A stretch of DNA of 64,000 bases from Lepas anatifera (lineage: Eukaryota > Arthropoda > Thecostraca > Lepadidae). The notes below the pieces were generated by a model that saw only the letters and a program-made list of their open reading frames with translations, made no database searches and had not been told where the DNA came from. The stretch is taken from the NCBI GenBank assembly GCA_034440635.1, contig JAOTON010001351.1, forward strand, positions 1,656,001 to 1,720,000, read 5' to 3'. Both the position numbers and the translations under genes were made by a program. The stretch's first letter is position 1. Every line of letters starts with the position of its first letter. Below are positions 22,656 to 34,029 of this stretch, piece after piece.

Positions 22656-23656
22656 TTAACCTCGCCCACCGGGGGCCATCGATGGCCCCCTAAGGTTTTT
22701 CCGGGATAGCAGATAAACGACGAGGCGCAGCACCGCAGTTGAGGGCTCTACCTCTCACGCATCATTTTCCCATCATCCCTGAAATTTTTACCCCGGGTCA
22801 CCCAAGGTCAGGTCACCAGACGAGGTCAACCAAGGTCACCTCACTTCACTTTAGAGCTCTGTAAGAGCTACATTTCAAAGTCGATCAATTTGAACTTCCT
22901 ACACTTCATAACCCCTCCAGGGTCTACAAGGTGTATATCCGGGATTTTTCGATTTCGTGCCTGAGGTCAGGTCACGAGGCGACCTCTCCCATTGGAAAAG
23001 CATAGGGAAAAGTTGTTTCATGATATAAAAGCCACAAAATGATTGCAAATACTCAGACTGCTCAGAACAACGTTTTTGGACACCCTTTCACGGATCCCAG
23101 GGGTCATATTTGCCCTTTGACTTTTCCAGGTCATCCAAGGTCAAAACAGTATTTTGGCAATAACTTTTGACCTAATTAAGCTAGAGTAATGAAACAAACA
23201 CCATCGTGTTTGTTTTGTCACTGGCTTTTATTTGATATACGGCAAGGTCACTTCCTGACCCTTCGTGACTCAGGTCATATTAGGTCACGAGGTGACCTCT
23301 GGAGGTCAAACCACTGGCGGGAGGTCTTTACGTTCCACATAGCGGAAAAGTACTGGGAATTTGCTATTAAATGTACTTTACCAGGCCTCAATAGCTCTAA
23401 TGACATAAGAGTTATGCCCAGTTTGCTCAATCATTGCATATTTGAGTGAAAATAGCCGATCTTGACCTAATTTGACCACTGGAGGTCAAACCATTGACCT
23501 GAGCACTAAAACATGCGAAGTAATTTCTTACTGAATTCACGCAAGCTTTCTATTGCACTTTGCAGATTTGCGCTAACGCCCATATTTTCGAGTTAGAGGG
23601 GGGCCATCGATGGCCCCCGGTGGGGCGAAGGTGGCACCGCCCCGGGGGCGGGTTAA
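22656..23656 (+). mobile_element. TTAA-terminated AGGTCA-rich element (type B)
   Basis: TTAACCTCGCCCACCGGGGG at the left and CCCGGGGGCGGGTTAA at the right. Forward counterpart of 1623-2655, with which it can be aligned across its length. ATCGATGGCCCCC-type segments lie just inside both ends. Several TGACCT/AGGTCA hexamers occur, among them GGAGGTCAAACCA. No ORF. Confidence 0.75.
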
Positions 23657-23799
23657 TTCACTTCCTGAGTACGCCTATGGAATATTTTATGATATAGTTA
23701 AGGGATTGAAGGATATTCATGGCTATTTTCATTCCTACCAGCTATTCTAAGAGTTGTGTATTCACTCTACAAGAGTGCATACCCTCTTGACAAAGCCCT

Positions 23800-24610
23800 T
23801 TTGACCATCGGAACCCTCTAAAAAAGAGCGTCCGCTGAACCGCTGTGGTGGTCCCCAGGGCCATCTCTCAACAGAAGGTCCCTGTTTGGTAAGGCGGGCC
23901 CGCTTTACCCGATAAAGGCATTTTAAAGGCAGGACCCTCTTTCACTACAATAGCCTTTAAACTAGTTGGATAAACTGTTCTCCGCGGGCCTCTCTATCAC
24001 CAGGACCCTCTCTGGTCAGATGGGCCCCCTACAGAGGCTTAGTCAAAGAGAGGCTGTTAGGGCGACGGCCCCCTGAAGGCCCCCTCGAGGACCCACTGCC
24101 CAGCCGCACTATTCTCTGTGGCCCACCGTGGAACCTCATGTCAGACAGGGTACTCTCAGCCTTCTCCAGCACTCCATTCCGTGACAAGCAGGGATCTTTT
24201 GACCTTTGGAACCTTGTGAAAAAGGGGGTTCTCTGGACCACTGTAGCCCCAGGGTCCTCAGTTGACAAAAGACCCGCTCTGTTCAGCTGGGCTGCTCTAC
24301 AACCGATAAAGCCACTATGGCCAGCAGGGCCCACTGGGGCTCGCAGGGCCAGCTACAGTCAGCAGGGCGCTGTCTGAACATCTGAGCCCCCTTTATGTGA
24401 GAAGGCGATTGGGGCAATCAGGGACCTTTTCAGGTTGGAGGGCCCACTCTATCAAGGCCCTCATTAACAGAGGAGCCTTTGACCCAGTAGAATCGAAAGG
24501 ACTATATCGTCAGCAGGGCCCTCTCTTATCAGCTGGGTTCTCTAAAGGCGATACTGATGGCCCTGTTGGCCCCGCCCACCACAGACCTCTGTAGCTTCTA
24601 CGGTTCTTTG
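23800..24610. repeat. Decayed GC-rich minisatellite
   Basis: Irregular recurrences of a theme like CAGCNGGGCCCNCTCTA (for example near 24012, 24290, 24325 and 24515) without a clean period. Style and degeneration resemble the arrays at 34-38.7 kb. Open frames here are incidental. Confidence 0.45.
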
Positions 24611-25544
24611 CAACAGCAGACAATTTTGACCTGCATGACATTTTATGGTTAAAATGCTCCCTATAACACATTTAACCTATAGCCATCACGGTCCATTGTA
24701 CCCCACAGGGCTCCCATTGTATCCCATAGTTAAGTGCTGGTAAGCATTTTAACTGTGGTAGGCATAAACATGCTCAACATAACATGATGATTATAGCCCG
24801 TTTCAAATTTTAAAAATTTCAGAATTCGTTAGGTCAGCATTTTTCCCATGATTTGGTTCATTTCTAGTCGATTGACAATAATTTCGCCCCAGTTTGTTAA
24901 GAAATAAGGTTTCCTTTATTCGCTTCAAAATGTCATGTTTTTCGGGTTCGCCAGTGGTGTTATGGACAGTACAGGTGTTGCAGTCGCCAATGCCATGGGC
25001 CCTGTTTCTCAGGTTGTCATTTCTTCTCAGCGCAAATTTTCGATAGGGCTGTATGCTGTGTGGTACATTAACCATTTTTCGGACGTTGTGGGAAATATTC
25101 CCATGTAGGAAAGGAAGGAGAATGATCCCTAAAGTGCTCTCTTTGATAAATATATTGGAAGTTCGATGAAGTGTCTGACACATGTTTCAGTAAATTGACA
25201 TAGTGCAATAGTTACTGGCAAAGGGGCACGAGAATGCAAAACTATCCTGTAAGAGAGTCAGGAATAATTCCTCAGTCCCCATATCATCCAGTTTTGAGCC
25301 AACGCATTAAGATCCAATCATATTTGCAAGCGATGCGTCTCCCTCACAAGTCACAAGCGAAGCGGAAGCAGAGACGATACAAGTTTGCCCTTTTCGGCAT
25401 GCTTTCACTTCGCTGACTCCCTGCCTAGTTGTTTTTCTTGACTAAATTCCAGGAACATATTTGCACTACATTTTAGCAGAAACCACATTTATACCGCACG
25501 CGAGTATCTCACATGCATGCAGGGGGTGTAAGGGGTGCAGAGGC

Positions 25545-25856
25545 TCAACTTTTTGGATATGCCGATAACCATGCGTGACCGGCGGATGTGAGATAAAAAA
25601 GCCACGAAGACTCGTCCACCATGTCAGCCAGCTGGCTTGTTTCATCGAGAACAACATCAGTAGGGGAGAAGTCCGTCGCAGCTACTCTGGGTGTCGCCAC
25701 TAGTTTCTCACTAATCTTAAACTTCTGCTTCTCAGAAACCTCGTTGCTGAATAAGCTGAACACAACGACTGGTAACTTTAGATACTGCAAGCGTCGTCGC
25801 AGCACCTTGATGGCAGCTTCCCCTTCCTCAAGGTCTACGTGCTTACAGGACACCAA
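25545..25856 (-). pseudogene. Decayed ORF in left arm of foldback element
   Basis: Minus-strand peptide includes EAAIKVLRRRLQYLKLPVVV, SEKQKFKISEKLVATP and VVLDETSQLADMVDESS, matched closely by the right-arm copy. After DESSW the frame departs from the right-arm version (which continues FISHPPATHG), so a one-base shift has occurred. The family is not recognised. Confidence 0.5.
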
Positions 25857-26554
25857 CGTTCGGTATACTTGAAGGTCATGTGCTGGTCATCTGCTGCGAC
25901 AGGCGCTTGAAGGCTGAGCTCGACGACCAATGAGGCCCCGAGCTCAGCGTGACAGCTGTTGAAGCTGTACCTCCCCGAGGCACACGGTTCATGAAGCTAG
26001 GTGCATTCCATCAAGCCAGCTGGATGGCAAAGGTCGGTTTCAAAGTGCCATAAGCCTCTGATCTTCAGTTCTAATGTTAACCGCATTTGTTTTGCAATGT
26101 TTGATGTGCTCAATGCGTCACAGGCAATTTGAAAAATACGTAGCTAAGAGAGAGAATAATATTATGCCATATCTGACACGTAGCCTAGTTTCTAATGGGA
26201 TTGTACGGGATTCAGTGACGCATTCCTCAATAATACCTACTGCACATATCGTGTCAATGACCTGTTTCCTTTGAGAACAGTTTGCCGTGACATTGGTACA
26301 GTTGGAGCGTTTTCAGAATCATGGCGGTGCCGATTCCATGGTCTGATTATATTTTTGTACCGTTTTTTTACTGCATCAAAATGTACCTGTTCGCCGACCT
26401 CATTGGCTATGAAAATATCTAATGCACAAGCTTCATCGCATAGCACTGTTCATTGTGCTTGTGTACGCCACTGTGTGGCATCAAGCGCCTGTCTCAGCAG
26501 ATTCACCATGGCTAATGACTTCTAACTATACCGAACGCTGGTCACGTTCAATCA

Positions 26555-27058
26555 CACGTAGACCGTGAGGTAGGGGAAGCTTCCATCAAGGTGCTGCGAC
26601 GACACCTGTGGTATCTAAAGATACCAGTCGTCGGGTTCGCTTCATTCAGCGACGAGGTTTCTGAGAAGCAGAAGTTTAAGATTAGTGAGAAACTAGTGGC
26701 AACACCCTGAGTAGCTGTAACGGACCACTCCCTCACTGATGTTGTTCTCGATGAAACAAGCCAGCTGGCTGACATGGTGGACGAGTCTTCGTGTTTTTTT
26801 ATCTCACATCCGCCGGCCACACATGGTTGTCGGCACATCCAAAAAGTTGAGCTTCTCGCAAAGACCTCCGGCTTCACGAGGGGCTTGTCCGATCGATCAA
26901 AGTCACTGACGATGTATCGGGAAGAGGCCTCCGTATGCAACAAACATTTTTTAGTGCTGTCAAAGATGATAGTCACTTTCAGTCGCTGCTGCAAGCAGAA
27001 GAGCATCACAGGGCGCGCCTGCCGAAGTTTAGAAAAGGCATCAGTGAGCACGCTATAG
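26555..27058 (+). pseudogene. Decayed ORF in right arm of foldback element
   Basis: The plus-strand frame reads EASIKVLRRHLWYLKIPVVG, KQKFKISEKLVATP, a stop (TGA near 26708), VVLDETSQLADMVDESS, FISHPPATHGCRHIQKVELL, and a C-terminal part with FTRGLSDRSKSLTMYREEAS and NKHFLVLSKMIVTF. The C-terminal part has no counterpart in the left arm because that arm is deleted. The amino-acid identity of the two arms over the shared part suggests a once-coding sequence that was duplicated in inverse. Function unknown. Confidence 0.5.
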
Positions 27059-27803
27059 TAGGAAAGCGTGCTATGTGATTACGCCTGAAATCAATACGTG
27101 GCATGTATGTGAGATACTCGCGTGAGGTATAATTGTGGTTTCTGCTAAAATGTAGTGCAAATATGTTCCTGGAATTTAGTCAAGAAAAACAACTAGGCAG
27201 GGAGTCAGCGAAGTGAAAGCATGCCGAAAAGGGCAAACTTGTATCGTCTCTGCTTACGCTTCGTTTGTGACTTGTGAGGGAGACGCATCGCTTGCAAATA
27301 TAATTGGATCTTAATGCATTGGCTCAAAACTAGATGATATGGCAACTGAGGAATTATTGTCAACTCTCGCACAGGATATTTTTGCATTGTCGTGCCCCTT
27401 TCCCAGTAAATATTGCACTATGTCAATTTACTGAAACATGTGTCAGACACTTCATCGAACTTCCAATATATTTATCGAATAGAGCACTTCAGGTATCATT
27501 CTCCTCCCTTTCCTACATGGGAATATTTCCCACAACTTCCATAAAATAGTTAATGTACCACACAGCATACAGCCCTATCAAATATTTGTGCTAGAAAGAA
27601 ATGACAACCTGAGAAACAGGGCCCATGGCATTGGCGACTGCAACGCCTGTACTGTCCATAACACCACTGGCGAACCAAAAAACATGACATTTTGAAGCGA
27701 ATATAGGAAACCTTATTTCTTAACATACTGGGGCGAAATTATTGTCAATCGACTAGAAATGAACCAAATCATGGGAAAAATGCTGACCTAACGAATTCTG
27801 AAT

Positions 27804-28038
27804 TTTTTCTCGAAATTTAATGAGCAACCATCATATGCATTTACATTGGCCTATCAATTTGGGAAAAACATCAGGGAAACCCAGAGGATCTGAGTCACCA
27901 CTCTCCTTATTTATCCGCTAAAAGCGAAAATAAACAGAATCGGTGAGAAACATGAACACACCGTTAAGATACGCACGGGACTCCCCCGTCCTAAACATTT
28001 TCCGCACAAGTAGGCATATCGTGCTCCCCCTCCCCAAC
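27804..28038. other. Short unassigned spacer
   Basis: Separates the foldback element from the next TTAA element. Nothing recognised. Confidence 0.4.
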
Positions 28039-29227
28039 TTAACACGCGCATTGACGTGTTAAGTTGACCTCGGGTTTTTCGGAGACAGCAGAAAAACGAC
28101 GGCGCGCAGCGCCGCCGTACTTGGTATACCTTTTCCCTCATCATTTTTGCAACTTCTGTGAAAATTTTAAGGATAGGTCATCTCAGGTCAGGTCACCAGT
28201 ACAGGTCAAGTGACCCGACCTCAAAAAAAGTTTAAGATAGCATAAGGCGGAGCAGGGTAAACTTATCCGATTGAAACTCATATCACATAATGGCCCCACC
28301 GAGTTCTCTAAAATATGTTCCGGTAATTTTGATATCGATGACCTAAGGTCAGGTAAGAAGCATGACTTCTCCATGGTAATACATGGGAAATATGGTTTTT
28401 ACTGAATAACTCAGTAACAGATGGTGATAGAGCGTTTATTTTAGCTTCATTAGACTCGCCTTGGCTTTGCGGTTCTAATGATATGCATTTTATACAATTT
28501 GACCCTGACCTGACCTCAGGTCAGGTCAAATCTTTGATTTGACCTAGCAAGGTCAACTCATATATCATTCTATTCGGCTTGCTGCGAGGATTCATAGAGT
28601 TCAAGTCGTTTTGCTCTATCTTTACTTGTTCAGATGTAATGGCTGAAAAACTAAATTTACATGTTATCCCTATGACGGCATGTGACGGCAAGTTTTTGAC
28701 CTCTGGTGACCTTAAATGTGACCTGACAAAAAATGTTGATAAGTTTTGAAGTGCTGCGGCGAGGAGCATGATGATGAGTTGTTAAGATGTTCCCTGGCCT
28801 CTCCCTCGAATCCGGAAATGTAAAAAAACACTGAAGATTATATATTCGGGCTGGCCCTTCATCAGAATCGTGAAGTAAATATCAATAATTCTCAGTCCTA
28901 GTATAGCCAGACCTCGAATTCGAGGTCTGGCTATACTAGGACTGAGAATTATTGATATTTACTCCACGATTCTGATGAAGGGCTGTGCCCGAATATATAA
29001 TCTTCAGTGTTTTTTACATTTCCGGATTCGAGGGGAGAGGCCAGGGAACATCTTAACAACTGACAAAAAATGGTTCAACTATTTTCGATGGAGAAGCGGA
29101 TGGGCTACCCAACGCCGTTTACCGTTTTTTTGCTACCTACCGTGGTTCTCGAGATCTTAGGGGGCGGGTACCCGTCCCCCCTCGTCAATCCGAAGGTGGC
29201 TCAGACCCCCGTCAATGCGCGTGTTAA
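28039..29227 (+). mobile_element. TTAA-terminated type A element interrupted by a palindrome
   Basis: Starts TTAACACGCGCATTGACG and ends CCCGTCAATGCGCGTGTTAA, the same ends as copy 1. The body is co-linear with copy 1 up to TGACCTGACAAAAAATG, then resumes after a 324-bp insertion. The palindrome GACCTGACCTCAGGTCAGGT at 28506 is one of many AGGTCA clusters. Confidence 0.8.
28736..29059. mobile_element. Inserted palindrome (about 140-bp arms) with 13-bp duplication
   Basis: Flanked by CTGACAAAAAATG at 28723-28735 and 29060-29072, a perfect 13-bp target-site duplication of the length left by target-primed reverse transcription. After a 40-bp lead the insert folds about 28918/28919 into near-perfect arms running to about 28778 and 29060. 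Each arm holds CTGATGA, a short GGGC/GCCC hairpin, then GAA (28972-28993 on plus, mirrored at 28845-28865 on minus), a hammerhead-like core. This looks like a snap-back cDNA copy of a retroelement fragment. Confidence 0.75.
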
Positions 29228-29839
29228 GCTTTTGGCCCGCACACTTTCATGGCAAAAAGACATTCAATGACACAGAAATATGTCTCGGCGTGTTTCACAA
29301 ACATTACTTAGTTAGAATTCTGGTTTTCTTGGTGAGAGTTCGCAGGCAGGTGTAGTTGAGGTTTCTTGACATTGCAATGTCATCATTCCCGACCGTAAGA
29401 CTATGCATTTTTTGGTAACGCGTAGGAATGTTTTATTTCGGTAAAAGGATCTTTTGATGACAATAACGGAATTGACACACATAAACACGTACTGCGAACA
29501 TGCAATGTTAAACAAATTACTCATTTCTATCGTGGAACTCTTCTTATTACTGCTCCAGAACTTCAGTTTCACAATGCATGAGTCGTCCATAACAATCTGA
29601 GTTTATCAATGCATCCAGGAACAGGTATGCAGTGAAAATTCATAAAAGTACATTTCCATGTAACCAATGAGAGCAAACTCTTTCATGGACAGTGAGTATT
29701 AATGGCTCCTTCAAACATTTCTAACACTTGACGGGACTATGCGGTCCAATGTTTCTGTCCAGTGACTTTCGATTCAGGGCAGCAAGAGAAATCGCACAAA
29801 AATAGGAGCCTAACGTGGAAAGAATTTACTCATCTCCAG
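29228..29839. other. No recognisable gene
   Basis: Unassigned unique-looking sequence. A 92-codon minus-strand frame (29590-29312) shows no motif. Confidence 0.35.
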
Positions 29840-30847
29840 TTAACCTGCGTGCCCCTTAACCGGTGGGTCTCCGAGCCACCTTCGGCATGGTGGGGGTGCT
29901 TGAACACCCCCTCGAACTCGGCCCCTATGCGGGATAGCGAAAAAAGCGAAGGCTGGTAGATAGCTCATACAGTTTCACGAAGAAGCTATTTCATTCACTT
30001 TTTGGCTCAGGTCAATATTGAGGTCATGACAGGACAAAGAAGGTGGCATTTTGAGTAGTTTGTTTTTGCTTTAGCATCTGACAGAGTTGAGATAGAATAA
30101 TTTTGTAGGCACTATTTGCTTTCTCTCGTCACGGCGAATCGATTGATGTATAAGATGACCATAGTAGGTCAAAACACAAAATTGACCTGACCTCAGGTCA
30201 GGTCAAGGCCACTTTTTAAGCCAGCATAGTCAATATGCATATCAATCGACTCCCAATAGCAGCCAAACGCAATTATATCAACATAAAAGCTGCATTATCA
30301 TTTCATACTAAGCTATTGACCAAGTATGAAAACTGCTTCAGTAGCCCCAGATGACCTCTCAGAAGTCACAGGTAAAAGATTGCAGCATTACTGGAAAGGG
30401 GGCCCAAGATACTACGATATGACGAATATGAAGGTATTCTCAGCTGCAGCTACACAAATACAGCCCAATTTCTGTATTTCCCATGTATTTCCAATGGAGA
30501 GGTCAGGGTCCATACTTGATCTTAGGTCATCGATGTGAAAAATTCCAGAATATATGTTGTAGTAGGTACTCGGTGGGCCCATTATGAGGTATAAGTTTCA
30601 ATCCAACATATTCACACATTTCTTACTTATGCCACCTTAAACATTTTTGGAGGTGAGGTCACTTGACCTGCACTAGTGATCTGACCTGAGATGACTCAAC
30701 CTTAAAATTTTGAGGGAAGTTGCGGAATTGATCAAGGATAAGGTGTGCCAAGTTTGGCGGCGCTGCGCGCCACCGTTTTTCTTTTGCAGCGCCGGAAAAA
30801 CCTGAGGGTGGTGTTCAACCCCCCTCCCCCACCGGGGAGAGGGTTAA
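29840..30847 (-). mobile_element. TTAA-terminated AGGTCA-rich element
   Basis: TTAACCTGCGTGCCCC at the left, CCACCGGGGAGAGGGTTAA at the right. In reverse it follows the usual block order: hairpin (ACGGTGGCGCGCAGCGCC), GATGACCTAAGATCAAG, GACCTGACCTCAGGTCAGGT near 30185, and TGACCTGTCATGACCTCAAT. No ORF. Confidence 0.7.
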
Positions 30848-31270
30848 GGGCATTGGGACTAAATTGGGGGGAACACATTCCGGAATGGCTGACATCGGTA
30901 CCACAGCCCCCGGGTTCCCCGTATGCTGCCGCGACACCGCCGATACGTTTGAAATGCAGGTCACGGACAAAGTTCCGGCCAGAACCGGATATGACATTGG
31001 ACTGTTGCGCAGTATTGGTGTCGCTTCAACACCCGTTGAGGGTGTCAGCCGAAGCGCTGCGATGGTCGGGCGCACCGCCAGCTCACCGCGCGGAATCACA
31101 TAACGCATCTCGTACCGACGTGCCTCAAATTTCTTGTTGAAGTGTTTTTTACCACTGATTTCATTTGCTGCAATAACAATTTGGCTAGCACAGAAAGCTG
31201 CAAATACGAGAGTTGTGGGCGTAAGGCGGCCCCAGCTGCTGTTGCACCCTAGCAATGGTGAAGGAGAACC
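30848..31270 (-). other. Non-repeat island with overlapping open frames
   Basis: Immediately beyond the TTAA of the previous element is about 420 bp unlike its AT-rich neighbours. The minus-strand frame (31255-30815) begins with a hydrophobic stretch after MLGCNSSWGR (TTLVFAAFCASQIVIA), which resembles a signal peptide, then continues about 110 residues. Plus-strand frames are open too. No family is recognised and neither strand can be preferred. Confidence 0.25.
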
Positions 31271-31502
31271 TTATACTTAATCTAATAACCAGTATTAATC
31301 GAAGGTTACTAATTTTTCGCCGTTTTGCACCCGTTACTAATTTTTTGGCCTTGTGTTCTTTGGCCTACAAATGCCTACATATAAATGTCTGCGAAAATTA
31401 AAGTTTCAAATAAAAAAAACTTACTTGAGGTCAGACGTAGATCATAAGTCATCAATAGGTCATGTTCCTCCGTTTTTTGTGGCTTTCGCAAAAAGTATAC
31501 AG

Positions 31503-31729
31503 AAATTTCGTAGAACATACCAGCGTGCGCCTGTCCGTAATGCAGATTTCATTCTCATGCGTTCTGTTCTTCCCCAGGACAAACAAATATACGAGTATCA
31601 TAAGAGAGGAAAACTGATCACGACGGAGCCACTTTACAATCTGTACGTAAGGTTGATTGGACAGAAGTGTTACCCCAGCCCCGGAGGCTCAAAGTCGTCA
31701 AACTGGTTCTTCTACGTATGCATTAAAGG
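31503..31729 (+). CDS. Candidate coding exon, unknown product
   Basis: A 227-nt open segment lies between a pyrimidine-rich acceptor ending ACAG (31502) and a strong donor AAGG|GTAAGTG at 31730. Entry phase 0, exit phase 2. The roughly 75 residues include KFRRTYQRAPVRNADFILMR, DKQIYEYHKRGKLITTEPLY and SSNWFFYVCIK, a mixed, non-repetitive composition typical of a soluble domain. The frame is open upstream to 31353, so the acceptor choice is not certain; an AG at 31495 would give another phase. Phases fit the exons at 12749 and 40412. Family not recognised. Confidence 0.45.
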
Positions 31730-32632
31730 GTAAGTGTGCAAAAATACTACTTACAAAATCCTCATTTTTAGCGTTTTTTTTATTTGGAGTCTCATATAAG
31801 GCTCAGCAGTTACATCAAGAACTTTCCTCTTACTTTGTTGATTTTTTTAAAAAACTGGTTCGCTGAGCAAAATGCTGGTATTCGGTTTGATTGCATGGCA
31901 GGGCTGGTATTGAGGCTTCATCTCTATGCATTTATCGAATCTGTGCATTGGTGACGCTCAGAAAACTTAAAAATAAAGGCTTCATGCAGAGGCAGGGTAG
32001 ATTGGAATTCGATTTGTCTGCAGAACACTAGCCGTGCACCAGATCAAGCCATGAGCAGTTCGGTGATTTTCTGGACTTAACATATGTATATGGCACCAGT
32101 GGTGAGCACTTGATAATTTCAAACCGATTTTGATAACGATACTTCGATCTTTTGTGGGGATGGTGACTTCAATAAACACACCTTGAGACTAAATCGGGGA
32201 CCTCCATAAGGTAAAAACAGCAAATTTAAAGAGAATTTGCCCCCTGAGCGAATTACTCTTGATGGACATATCCTGGGAAAGCAAACGATGCAAGAAGCTG
32301 GTTGTGAAGCCAAGCATTTATCCTCACAATCCGCACTTGCCTTCACCTTATTGTGTTGCGTTACTTATGCATGACTCTGAAACTTTTACTAAGTTACTAC
32401 CAGCGGTCAACTCATAGGCAGGCCCAGGGGAAAAGGGGCCTGCCCCCCCCCCGATCGACCCTTAGCGCTCCTCAAAATGGTCACGGTACCCCTGAAAGAT
32501 TAATGGTGACCTCTGGAAGTCACTTCCCCCTGGATGCGACTGTATCTGCACCCCCTCGACAGTATTTGGCGCCCATCTGATAGGTCTTTCCGGCCAAAAG
32601 TGGCGCCCCCGGTACGATTGTATTTTTCCGTT
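31730..32632. other. No recognisable gene (possible intron)
   Basis: Unassigned. A C10 run near 32440 and a G/C-rich segment 32420-32600 look like a decayed transposon terminus. Confidence 0.35.
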
Positions 32633-33518
32633 CTCAACACACGCATTGACGGGGGTCTAAGCCACCTTCGCCCTGACGAGGGGTGCGGGTATCCGCCCCC
32701 CCTCTAAGATCTTGAGAACCACGCTAAGTGACAAAAAACGGTAAACGGCATTGGGTAGTCCAACCACTTCTCCATCGAAAATATTCGAATAATTTTTTGT
32801 CAGGTCACATTTAGGGTCACTAGAGGTCAAAACTCAAAACTGTTATCCCTAAAACTCTCGTCTTAGGGATAGCATGTAAATGAAGGTTTTTGGTCATTGA
32901 ATCTGAACAAGTGAAGATAGAGAAAAACAATTTAAACAATTGGAATCTTCGCAGTAAGCCAAATCGAATAATGTATAATATGACGTTACTAGGCCAAATC
33001 ATGCCAAATATGTCATTTGACCCGACCTGAGGTAAGGTAAAGGTCAAATTAGGTCAAAATGCATATAATTAAAACTGCAAAGATAAGGCTAAAACAAATG
33101 AAGCTAAAATAAACACTCTATCACCATCCATTACCAAGTTGTTTAGTTAAAACCATTTTTCCCATCTATTTCCAACGGAGAGGTCAAGGCTCGTACCTGA
33201 CCTTAGGTCATCCATGTAAACAATACCGGAAAATATTTTAGAGAACTCGGTAGGGCCATTATGTGGTATGAGTTTCAATTGGATAAATTCACCCTGTTCC
33301 GACTTATGCTATCTTAAACTTTTTTTTGAGGCCAGGTCACTTGACCTGTACTGGTGTCCTGACCTGAGATGACCTAACTTCAAAATTTTGACAGAAGTTG
33401 TAAAAATGCCCAGAGAAAAGGAACTCCAAGTACTGCGGCGCTACGCGCCGCCGTTTTTTATGATGTCTGTAAAAAAACCAAGGGGGCGGGTACCCGCCCC
33501 CGTCGATGCACGTGTTAA
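32633..33518 (-). mobile_element. TTAA-type A element, reverse orientation
   Basis: Left edge TCAACACACGCATTGACGGG (TTAA mutated to TCAA), right edge CCCGTCGATGCACGTGTTAA. Reverse-complemented, it follows copy 1 block by block, including the hairpin ACGGCGGCGCGTAGCGCCGC (33431-33456 region) and TGGATGACCTAAGGTCAGG. No ORF. Confidence 0.8.
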
Positions 33519-33918
33519 GTGGCGTCTCCTGGTCCGGATGGCGCTCCCTCCCCCTCCCCCTGATCAGAAATTCTGGATCCGCTTATGCCCAACATGCCAC
33601 GGGTAAACCATCGAAGAGCACTCTCCAGTGCTGGGTGAGCTTCAGTGGTAAATACACGATAAAATGGACAATTTTGTCTCTGATTTGGTGATAGACGTAA
33701 ATCTTCCCAGCCTTTTCATTGACACAACACGCTATCGATCACAAAAATCAGATTTGTAAACATTTTGTACACACATGTTCTCGACTCAAGCTGAATGTCA
33801 CCTTCCTTTACTTTCTGAGCGCTCGTAATAGAGACGAGCACAGCACAGCTTTGCACTCCGCTCACTACCCCTTGAGGGTAGCTGAGGAAGGACCTTGTTT
33901 AAGTAGAGGTTTGGATTG
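33519..33918. other. No recognisable gene
   Basis: Unassigned spacer between the TTAA element and the large hAT-like element. Confidence 0.35.
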
Positions 33919-34029
33919 TTAGCAACCAGGGGTGTAATTTTCTATCTCTTTGGGGGTGCCCGAGCACCCCCAACCCTAATTTGACACCCCCAATAATGTG
34001 CTGAGCACCCCCAATAAATGTGCCGCCCC

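Larger units (their letters stand above)
24820..27800. mobile_element. Foldback-like element with arms of about 1.05-1.27 kb
   Basis: 24820-25868 is the inverted counterpart of 26527-27800. Outer ends read CAGAATTCGTTAGGTCAGC and its complement. The right arm is longer because about 230 bp (around 26850-27090) is missing from the left arm. A 658-bp unpaired centre (25869-26526) separates them. The arms share a decayed reading frame. No target duplication was established. Confidence 0.8.
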
